This document shows positions 43,889 through 50,804 of a DNA stretch of 64,000 bases, piece after piece (positions within the stretch are counted from its first letter, which is position 1; every line of letters begins with the position of its first letter). The position numbers and the translations under genes are program-made. Under the pieces are notes generated by a model. It saw only the letters and a program-made list of their open reading frames with translations, was not told where the DNA came from and did not search any database. Source of the stretch: Alloprevotella sp. oral taxon 473 str. F0040 (GTDB lineage: Bacteria; Bacteroidota; Bacteroidia; Bacteroidales; Bacteroidaceae); contig NZ_KB290714.1 of the NCBI RefSeq assembly GCF_000318095.2, forward strand, positions 35,298-99,297, given 5' to 3'.

Positions 43889-45667
43889 TCATTGAACAGC
43901 AGCTTGTGCTTGAGTCATGACACGGAGAAAATTTCCACCCCATAACTTTTTCAAGTCGTCATCAGTGAAACCTTCTGCCTGCAATCGTCGTGTAAGGTTG
44001 ATCAATTCGGAAGCAGAAGCCAAACCAGGGACTCCACCATCGCCATCAAAGTCAGTGCCGATGCCGATGTGGTCCACACCTACCACCTTAATCATGTGGA
44101 GCATGTGTGCCACGGCATCATCAATCGTGGCATTTTCCTCATCGGTGCGGAGGAAACCGCAATAGAAGGTGCATTGCGCCACACCTCCAGTGGCAGCAAG
44201 TGCGCGAAGTTGATCGTCGGTGAGATTGCGCGGGTGATTGCAGAGCACCTTGGAAGAGGAGTGGCTACAAACGATGGGGACTTTGGACACTGCCAGAGCA
44301 TCGTAGAAGGTGGATTCGGCAGCGTGGGAAAGATCGACCATCATGCCCACTCGGTTCATCTCGGCCACGACTTCACGACCGAAAGCAGAGAGTCCACCAT
44401 GCTCGGCACCATTGGTGGCAGGGAATCGCTCTTTGTCGAGAGCATTGGGACGTGCTGAGTCGCAAATCTCGTTGTTGCCATTGTGACAAAGGGTGGTATA
44501 GACGACACCGCGCTGACGATAGCGGGCAATATTGGCTAAATCTGTGCCGAAAGCATAGCCATTTTCGATGCCAGGAAGGATGCTTCGATAGCCAGCGGCC
44601 TTATTGGCACACACTTCTTCGGGAGAAAATGCCATGCGCACGGAAGGACAACGCTCCACCATAGCAGAAAGACGGTCGAGAATGCTATCGGCTTTGGCTG
44701 TTGCAGCCAGATGAGCTTCTGGAGTGCGCTCTTTCTGCGCCAGATAAGCCACCATGATAGAGGCATCTAGGCCCCCTTCGGCCATTTTGAAGGAGTCGAC
44801 AAGGATTTTCGGGTCGCGACGATTGAAATCAATGTCTTGATCGAAAAACATGGGGGTGTCGCAATGGGAGTCGAGAGAAAGATGCTGCTGGTGCCAACGA
44901 CGGGCGCGCTGATAGCTTGCAGCCTCTTCCACGAGATGGCGGAACAGGCGTGCAGAGTCTTCGTTGTCCATGCACTCTGGATGCCACTGCACGCCGATGA
45001 TGCTCTTGAAGGTGGTGCTCTCCATGGCTTCGATGGTGCCATCGCTAGCAAAACCCACCGCGCGAAACTGTGTACCAGTTGCTGATACGGCTTGGTGGTG
45101 AAAACTATTGACAAAAATGTCTTTGCCCAGAAGCTTACCTAACAGGGAGTCTTCCAGCAATTGCACACGATGGGTCGCCTCAGCACGAGGAGCGTTTTGA
45201 CTGTGCTTGAGCAATGCCGCATCGGGACGCGCGGATGTCATGTCTTGCTCCACCTTTCCACCTAAAGCAGCTGCGAGCATTTGCATACCGCGACAGATGC
45301 CTAAAATAGGTATCTGGTAATCTGCTGCACGACGTATAAGCAACAACTCGAAAGCATCGCGCACTGGATTGATGCCCCCTAAAGCTGAATGGGGGTCTTC
45401 ACCCACCCACAAGGGATTAAGATCGGCACCGCCCGAAAGCAAAAGGCCATCTACCCGATGCAACAGCGCATCTATCGTTGTGAGGTCGGAAGTAGGGGGC
45501 ACTACCAAAGGAGTAGCTCCAGCACGGAGAATAGATTGGTAGTAACCTTCGGCTAGTTCACAACCTTTCTCACCAAAATTGCCAGTGATGGCAATGAGGG
45601 GACGCTCAGGCGCAAGCTGTTGCGTGGATTGGGCGTAGAGGTTTTCGAGATCGTAGAGGTTAGACAT
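43889..45667 (-). CDS. Fusion of a class I glutamine-amidotransferase-like peptidase (C26) and a membrane dipeptidase (M19)
   Basis: The 592-residue product joins two full domains. Residues 1-245 resemble gamma-glutamyl-GABA hydrolase/PuuD with nucleophile Cys125 (LGICRGMQM) and a His229-Glu231 pair (VQWHPEC). Residues 255-590 resemble renal-dipeptidase-type M19 enzymes, with the HxD motif His268-Asp270, DLSHAAE, CSHSSSK and HIGIGTDFDGDGG. No signal peptide is visible, so it is likely cytoplasmic. The pairing suggests consecutive removal of a gamma-glutamyl group and then cleavage of the resulting dipeptide, but that is inference. Confidence 0.9.
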   Translation of the reverse strand: MSNLYDLENLYAQSTQQLAPERPLIAITGNFGEKGCELAEGYYQSILRAGATPLVVPPTSDLTTIDALLHRVDGLLLSGGADLNPLWVGEDPHSALGGINPVRDAFELLLIRRAADYQIPILGICRGMQMLAAALGGKVEQDMTSARPDAALLKHSQNAPRAEATHRVQLLEDSLLGKLLGKDIFVNSFHHQAVSATGTQFRAVGFASDGTIEAMESTTFKSIIGVQWHPECMDNEDSARLFRHLVEEAASYQRARRWHQQHLSLDSHCDTPMFFDQDIDFNRRDPKILVDSFKMAEGGLDASIMVAYLAQKERTPEAHLAATAKADSILDRLSAMVERCPSVRMAFSPEEVCANKAAGYRSILPGIENGYAFGTDLANIARYRQRGVVYTTLCHNGNNEICDSARPNALDKERFPATNGAEHGGLSAFGREVVAEMNRVGMMVDLSHAAESTFYDALAVSKVPIVCSHSSSKVLCNHPRNLTDDQLRALAATGGVAQCTFYCGFLRTDEENATIDDAVAHMLHMIKVVGVDHIGIGTDFDGDGGVPGLASASELINLTRRLQAEGFTDDDLKKLWGGNFLRVMTQAQAAVQ

Positions 45668-45848
45668 TAGAACGTAGACGTTAGATATTAGACGTTAGAT
45701 ATTAGACGTTAGAGGATCATAGACCCTTTTTCGCTCGCCCCGACAAGCGGGGTTCGGTTCTTCTAGCCTCTCTAGAGCCCCTAGTTTTTCTAGTTCAACC
45801 GCGCAGCCCTCTAACGGCTAACGTCTAATCTCTAACGTCTAAAATATA
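45660..45848. repeat. Degenerate TTAGACGTTAGA repeats upstream of the C26-M19 fusion gene
   Basis: The gap carries at least six GACGTTAGA units on the left and their complements (CTAACGTCTAA) on the right, with AGACCCTTTTTCGCTCG and TCTAGTTTTTCTAG modules between. The two arms are roughly complementary, so the region could form an imperfect long hairpin. Confidence 0.82.
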
Positions 45849-45849
45849 T

Positions 45850-46206
45850 TTAGAGTTTTCCACCATAAGGGAGGCTGTCTTCAGGATACTCGTGTTTGCG
45901 CTTGGGATTCATCGGAAACCAGCCCTTGATGACGCGTTTGCGCTGATCGAAGATTTCGCCAATCGACCAAAGACTAGAAAAACCAACGATGGCAGAAAGC
46001 GCACCCCAAAAGAGACTACTGATGAAGAAGGGAACAACACCGCAGATGATGCCAAAGACGAGGAACACCCACCACGAACGTGTGCCGAAATAATATTCAG
46101 CCTTGACGACAAGGGGATGGAAGATGCCAATGACGAGGAAGGTGCAAAGCCCAAGAACAACACCTTGCCAATAGATGTCGATGCCGAAAATAGAAATAGC
46201 GTCCAT
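45850..46206 (-). CDS. DUF4491-like small membrane protein
   Basis: The 118-residue product has three hydrophobic segments (about 12-34, 45-65, 68-85) and a hydrophilic tail (KRKHEYPEDSLPYGG). The FHPLVVKAEYYFGTRSWWVFL segment matches DUF4491, a Bacteroidetes family of unknown role. The 343-bp gap upstream on its strand is full of strong hairpins (see 46335-46543). Confidence 0.72.
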   Translation of the reverse strand: MDAISIFGIDIYWQGVVLGLCTFLVIGIFHPLVVKAEYYFGTRSWWVFLVFGIICGVVPFFISSLFWGALSAIVGFSSLWSIGEIFDQRKRVIKGWFPMNPKRKHEYPEDSLPYGGKL

Positions 46207-46334
46207 AAATTAAAGTCTTAGTTATAGGATTAGTTAATGTGTAATCAGCGTAATTACATGGGAAAAGAATCAAGATTGAGAAGGGCAATGTGTCTTCGTC
46301 ACAGGCACAGCCTAAGAGGACGTGTTCATTGCGC

Positions 46335-46543
46335 AAGGATAGTGTAGGCAACAAAACCAAGTGGGCATTGAAAAGCAATGTACTATCCTTTACAAGCCAT
46401 TAGGACGTAGCGTGATGCACGCGCCACGTCCTCAGCTCAAAGATTTATAGATTTGCTGTGTGTCTTCAACGCGATGCTATACCCTAGCATCACCCTGTTG
46501 AAAACACAGCACAACATCTATCCAAGGAGTGGACAGATGTTGT
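46335..46543. other. Highly structured non-coding stretch between the lrp and DUF4491 genes
   Basis: Four nested or consecutive inverted repeats fill about 210 bp: AAGGATAGT at 46335 with its complement at 46382; AGGACGT at 46402 with its complement at 46426, with an inner GCGTG/CACGC; GCTGTGT at 46455 with its complement at 46504 and two inner stems; and ACAACATCT at 46511 with its complement at 46535. The last could end lrp transcription on the minus strand. The rest may be a leader of the DUF4491 gene or a small RNA. I do not recognise an RNA family. The other bases of the 343-bp gap (46207-46334) show nothing clear. Confidence 0.5.
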
Positions 46544-46549
46544 AGAGTA

Positions 46550-47080
46550 TTAATCGTCTACTTCATCCAAGAAATCAGCAACAGGACGGTAGTATTCCTT
46601 TTCGGGTTCTTCATACTCATGCTCTGTACTAATGGGGATGGTGCGTTGGATGCTTTGCTCCAAAGAAATCATGGTTTCTGTGGAAGTCACACCAGGAATC
46701 TCTTGAATCTTATTGTTGAGCAAATCGCGAAGATGCTCATTGTCACGAGAATAAAGCTTAGCCAACATGGTGTAAGGGCCGGTGGTGAAGTGACATTCCA
46801 CAATCTCTGGGATTTCGTTGAGCTTCGCCACAGCGGTCTTGTAGAGTGAGCCGCGCTCGAGCTTGATGCCGATGTAGGTGCAAGTGCCAAAACCCAAGTA
46901 TTTAGGATTGACTTGATAGCCGCTACCTACGATGATGCCACGTTGCACCATGCGCACCACGCGTTGGTGGATGGCAGCACGTGAAACACCACATTGTGCA
47001 GCTATTTCTTTGAAGCTGCGACGAGCATCTACAGAGATAACCTTGAGGATTTTGCGGTCTAAAAGATCTGCTTTTTTCAT
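46550..47080 (-). CDS. Lrp/AsnC-family transcriptional regulator
   Basis: The 176-residue product has an N-terminal helix-turn-helix (LDRKILKVISVDARRSFKEI then AAQCGVSRAAIHQRVVRM) and a C-terminal RAM ligand-binding domain (about 75-150). The start at 47080 is preferred because MKKADLLDRKIL is the usual N-terminus; the earlier in-frame start adds residues that read through an operator-like palindrome. An acidic C-terminal tail of about 25 residues (HEYEEPEKEYYRPVADF) extends beyond the usual length. The AspT-type transporter gene is divergent and may be a target. Confidence 0.92.
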   Translation of the reverse strand: MKKADLLDRKILKVISVDARRSFKEIAAQCGVSRAAIHQRVVRMVQRGIIVGSGYQVNPKYLGFGTCTYIGIKLERGSLYKTAVAKLNEIPEIVECHFTTGPYTMLAKLYSRDNEHLRDLLNNKIQEIPGVTSTETMISLEQSIQRTIPISTEHEYEEPEKEYYRPVADFLDEVDD

Positions 47081-47102
47081 GAAATGATGAATTGAATATA
47101 AT

Positions 47103-47124
47103 TTGTCACACCATGGTGTCACAA
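47103..47124. promoter_or_regulatory. Near-perfect 22-bp palindrome upstream of lrp (operator candidate)
   Basis: TTGTCACACC followed by ATGGTGTCACAA is symmetrical around CCATGG with a single mismatched pair. It starts 23 bp before the ATG at 47080. A second palindrome, TTTGTCGGACAAA, lies at 47146-47158, and a TTTGACAAATG follows at about 47179. The repeated TTGTC/GACAA half sites suggest several binding sites for one dimeric regulator, most simply the Lrp protein itself. Confidence 0.55.
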
Positions 47125-47154
47125 CCATTGTGTTGTGAGCTTATGTTTGTCGGA

Positions 47155-47162
47155 CAAATTTA
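47155..47162 (-). promoter_or_regulatory. Bacteroidetes-type -7 box (TAAATTTG) for the lrp-type gene
   Basis: The minus strand reads TAAATTTG, overlapping the TTTGTCGGACAAA palindrome, 75 bp before the ATG at 47080. A bound repressor would cover this box. Confidence 0.45.
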
Positions 47163-47333
47163 CTCATTCTTTTTGACAAATGACCAAGTCTTTCGTCACT
47201 ATTTTCATGATTGTATAGTAAAATTCCTCATTTAGGTGGATTATTTGGCCGAATGTCACTTCTTACTTCCTCTTTTCTAGAAGGTTTACAAAAAAAGTCC
47301 AGCATTTCTTTCGCTTCTTTCTTTTTTTCTGCC

Positions 47334-47341
47334 TAACTTTG
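47334..47341 (+). promoter_or_regulatory. Bacteroidetes-type -7 box (TAACTTTG) for the AspT-type gene
   Basis: TAACTTTGCCC lies 120 bp before the ATG at 47461. The rest of the 380-bp gap between the divergent genes holds the lrp promoter and palindromes, and an AT-rich stretch with no further signal. Confidence 0.5.
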
Positions 47342-47460
47342 CCCTATGTGCCTCTTACAGGGTGTCCTTTCAATGATGAAAAAACCTACGAAGCACCCTT
47401 ATTTTGCCCATCTATTATCATATCACACCCATAATTTCTGGTGGGTGCATTACTTTGTTT

Positions 47461-49116
47461 ATGTGGATTGTAAAGCTTCTCACTGAACCCTCTGCCATTC
47501 AAGCTGTTATTGTATTATCGGCTGTCTGTGCTCTTGGACTTTCTTTAGCTAAATTCCGATTTAGAGGCGTTAGTCTTGGCATCACCTTCGTTTTCTTTGC
47601 AGGTATCTTGGCTGGAGCGTTGGGATTAAAACTAGACCCACAGATGGTGGCGTATGCCGAAAGTTTCGGACTCATCCTTTTTGTCTACACCTTAGGTTTA
47701 CAAGTGGGACCTGGTTTTGTAACGACCTTCAAACATGGAGGTACGTGGCTCAACATCCTTTCCCTCACTGTCGTCATCATCGGTACTATCATGGCAGTGG
47801 GCATCGCACTGATGGGATGGTTGCCCTTTGCCGACCTCATGGGGGTGCTTTGTGGAGCCACCACCAACACACCGGCACTCGGTGCTGCACAGCAAACACT
47901 CAAACAACTGGGACAACCTTCGGCAGTGGCTGCCTTGAGTTGTGCCGTCACCTACCCCATCGGCATGGTGGGCGTCATCATTGTCTTGGTGATTATGCGA
48001 GGTTGGCTCCAGCGACACGACCATGGTGAAGAGAATGACCACAGTGAAGAAGCCTACATTACGGCCTATTGTGTGCGCAATCCTGCTCTCTTCGGCCAGG
48101 ATATTCATGAAGTGGTGCATCATTCGGATCATGCAAAATTTGTGGTATCACGCATTTGGCGAGAGGGAAAAGTGATTCTTCCTAATGCTACGACTGTGCT
48201 GCAAGAGGGCGACCGTCTGCTTATCATCACACTCAAGTCGCAGGTAAACACACTTACCACCCTTTTTGGTGAACATGAAGAGCAAGATTGGAATAAGGAC
48301 AACATCGACTGGAATGCGATTGATGCGCATCTCATTTCGCGACACGTGCTCATCACACGCCCTAGCATCAATGGTAAACGACTTCGCGACCTCAATCTCC
48401 GCCTGCTTCATGGTGTGACGGTGAGTCGTGTGAAACGTACCGACCTTCAACTTCTTGCCACTCCCGACCTTATGCTCCGCATGGGCGACCGCGTGACGGT
48501 GGTGGGCAACGAAGAGGGTATAGAAAAGGTGGTAACGCTTTTGGGAAATGAGGTGAAATCTTTGGAAGAACCCAACATGGTGACCATCTTCCTAGGGATT
48601 GTTCTTGGACTTCTCCTTGGCAGTGTGCCCATTCATTTCGGGTTGAGCTATCCCATCAGCCTCGGTCTTGCTGGTGGTCCCATCATCATGGGCATCATCA
48701 TCGGAGCTTATGGACCGCGCCTCCACATGGTGGCTTACACCACGCAGTCTGCCAACTTGATGCTGCGCTCTCTCGGGCTTTCTATGTATTTGGCTTGCCT
48801 TGGCCTTGATGCAGGAGGAGATTTCTTAGCCACCGTCATGCAGCCTGCCGCTCTCAAATGGATTGGCTTTGCTGCCCTACTCACTGCTCTCCCCATGGCG
48901 ATTGTAGCCGTGATAGCGGTGGTGTATCGTCGCAAATCCTTTGCCACCACTGCGGGTATGCTTTGCGGAGCTATGGCAAATCCCATTGCCCTAGGCTATG
49001 TGAACGACACTGTAGAGGGCGACCAAGCCTCATTAGCTTACGCTGCCGTCTATCCTTTGGCGATGTTCCTGCGTGTCATCATTGCCCAAATCATCGTCAT
49101 GCTCTGGTTTGGATAG
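47461..49116 (+). CDS. AspT/YidE-type duplicated membrane antiporter with TrkA-C domains
   Basis: The ATG at 47461 starts a 551-residue product. Two copies of the AAE (aspartate:alanine exchanger) membrane domain (about 5-180 and 375-551) flank two RCK_C/TrkA-C-like cytoplasmic domains (about 195-280 and 290-370). Motif CGATTNTPALGAAQQT in the first copy and CGAMANPIALGYVND in the second match the family. The substrate is not known; dicarboxylate/amino-acid exchange is the family function. It is divergent from an Lrp-type regulator, which often controls amino-acid transport. Confidence 0.9.
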   Translation: MWIVKLLTEPSAIQAVIVLSAVCALGLSLAKFRFRGVSLGITFVFFAGILAGALGLKLDPQMVAYAESFGLILFVYTLGLQVGPGFVTTFKHGGTWLNILSLTVVIIGTIMAVGIALMGWLPFADLMGVLCGATTNTPALGAAQQTLKQLGQPSAVAALSCAVTYPIGMVGVIIVLVIMRGWLQRHDHGEENDHSEEAYITAYCVRNPALFGQDIHEVVHHSDHAKFVVSRIWREGKVILPNATTVLQEGDRLLIITLKSQVNTLTTLFGEHEEQDWNKDNIDWNAIDAHLISRHVLITRPSINGKRLRDLNLRLLHGVTVSRVKRTDLQLLATPDLMLRMGDRVTVVGNEEGIEKVVTLLGNEVKSLEEPNMVTIFLGIVLGLLLGSVPIHFGLSYPISLGLAGGPIIMGIIIGAYGPRLHMVAYTTQSANLMLRSLGLSMYLACLGLDAGGDFLATVMQPAALKWIGFAALLTALPMAIVAVIAVVYRRKSFATTAGMLCGAMANPIALGYVNDTVEGDQASLAYAAVYPLAMFLRVIIAQIIVMLWFG

Positions 49117-49288
49117 AGGGGGCTAGCGTTGCACGCTATTGATTGTATTTATTTTTGATGATTATCTGTCATCATTCTCCTTTCTTGAGGTGTTGCACTG
49201 TGTAGCACCTCATTTTATTTACTCTTATTTATCGGGTAATAAACTACAAATTTGCCAAACATACTTATCAAACCAAGATATAACCAAA

Positions 49289-49357
49289 GAAAAGTCTTCA
49301 CTTTTTGGCCATTTTTTCTCTCTTTTGCGTCATATCAATCCATATATTTATAGAGGA
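49289..49357 (-). repeat. Solo left module of the intergenic repeat element (copy D)
   Basis: Read on the minus strand: CTCCTCTATAAATATATGG, then GCAAAAGAGAGAAAAAA, then CCAAAAAGTGAAGACTTTTC. This matches the left module of copies A, B and C in order and spacing. The CG tracts, arms and core hairpin are absent. It lies between the convergent AspT-type and nhaC genes. Confidence 0.72.
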
Positions 49358-49418
49358 GAATGGAAAACGGCATTACACACTTTTAGATAATAGTAGGATA
49401 GCATCTTGTGACATATAG

Positions 49419-49455
49419 AAATCCCCTCAACGAATCTTTCGCTGAGGGGATTTTT
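49419..49455. terminator. Bidirectional terminator between AspT-type and nhaC genes
   Basis: An 11-bp stem AAATCCCCTCA/TGAGGGGATTT with an extra inner CGAA/TTCG is followed by TTTTT and lies 11 bp beyond the nhaC stop. The AspT-type stop is about 300 bp away. Confidence 0.9.
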
Positions 49456-49466
49456 AAAAGAAAGAC

Positions 49467-50804
49467 TTAGCTAAATTTGCGAGGGTAGCGCAAGAGGATG
49501 CTCAGAATGGCAATGGCAGCCAAGACGAAGTTGTAGTACATGTGAGGAAGAATCTCCACAGGACTGAGTTTGACTAAGCTGGCAGCAAGGAGGAGCTGCG
49601 CACCATAGGGCAATAGCCCCTGCATGACACAGGAGAAAGTGTCGAGCAACGAAGCACTCTTGCTTTTGTTCACCCCATAAGTTTCAGCAATCTCGTTAGA
49701 AATCTTGCCCACAGCAAGGATAGCCACCGTGTTGTTAGCAGTGACGCAGTTGATGATCGCCACAAGGGCTGAAATCACGCCTTCTGCTCCACGTTTGCCG
49801 TGGATGTGACGCGTGAGACTGTTGATGATAAACTGGATGCCTCTGTTGTGACGAATCACTTCCATCAATCCTCCTGCCAAGAGCGCAATGAGGATGGTAC
49901 TGGTCATACCACCAATGCCCTTTGCCATAGATGCGAACCACCCCTCGAGACCAAAACTACCAGTGGTCATGCCCACTATGCCAGAAAGGATGTTGCCCAT
50001 GAGCAGTACAAGAGTCACGTCGAGTCCCATGACAGCAGCGACAATGACGAGCAGATAAGGCATGATTTTCAAGAACTCTACGGCAGGAATCTGCGTGATG
50101 GGAGCACCGGTGTTGCCTAGGAAGTAGTAGATGACGAAGCACACCAAAGCTGCAGGAGCCGCAATGTAGATGTTGGTGCGGAATTTCGCACTCTGTTTCA
50201 CCCCTTGCGTGCGTGTAGCCACGATGGTGGTGTCGGAGATGAAAGAGAGATTGTCGCCAAAGAAAGCCCCTCCCACCACAGCCGCTACCACAAGCGGCAG
50301 AGCGATGCCCGAAGAAGAGGCAATGCCGGATGCCATGGGCACGAGTGCCACGACCGTACCCACACTGGTGCCGATGCTGAGTGAGACAAAACAAGCAGCG
50401 AGGAACAATCCCGGCAAGAGCAACGATGAGGGAAGCAGTTGGAGGGTGAGCCCTACGGTGGAGTCGATAGCGCCCATGTCTTTTGCCGTTTGGGCGAAAC
50501 TTCCTGCGAGGATGAAGATCCAGAGCATCATCATCAGATTTTTATCCCCCGCACCGCGGCTAAAGACCATCACACGGTCGGCAATGGAAAGTTTGCGCGG
50601 TTTATTGTTCTTCTCCACCGCCATTTCCGCAGCATGATTCTTGTTGGTGATGAAGAGAGCATAGGCAGAAGCGATGACAAAGACCACCACGAGTGGCACT
50701 TTGTCGAAATTGCCCCAAGCAATGCTCAGCGTGAGGAAGAGTCCGATGAGCACGAAGATGGGACTGAGGGCTATGAGTCCCTGACGAATGGTGATTTTAG
50801 TCAT
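49467..50804 (-). CDS. nhaC: NhaC-family Na+/H+ antiporter
   Basis: The 445-residue product is a polytopic inner-membrane protein with about 11 hydrophobic segments. NhaC-type motifs include SLSIGTSVGTVVALVPM, GGAFFGDNLSFISDTTIVATRTQG (Asp and Thr residues in the ion path) and NCVTANNTVAILAVG. It exchanges sodium for protons, or a related solute; the exact substrate is not shown. Its ATG overlaps the uvrA stop (ATGACTAA), so it is translationally coupled to uvrA. Confidence 0.9.
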   Translation of the reverse strand: MTKITIRQGLIALSPIFVLIGLFLTLSIAWGNFDKVPLVVVFVIASAYALFITNKNHAAEMAVEKNNKPRKLSIADRVMVFSRGAGDKNLMMMLWIFILAGSFAQTAKDMGAIDSTVGLTLQLLPSSLLLPGLFLAACFVSLSIGTSVGTVVALVPMASGIASSSGIALPLVVAAVVGGAFFGDNLSFISDTTIVATRTQGVKQSAKFRTNIYIAAPAALVCFVIYYFLGNTGAPITQIPAVEFLKIMPYLLVIVAAVMGLDVTLVLLMGNILSGIVGMTTGSFGLEGWFASMAKGIGGMTSTILIALLAGGLMEVIRHNRGIQFIINSLTRHIHGKRGAEGVISALVAIINCVTANNTVAILAVGKISNEIAETYGVNKSKSASLLDTFSCVMQGLLPYGAQLLLAASLVKLSPVEILPHMYYNFVLAAIAILSILLRYPRKFS

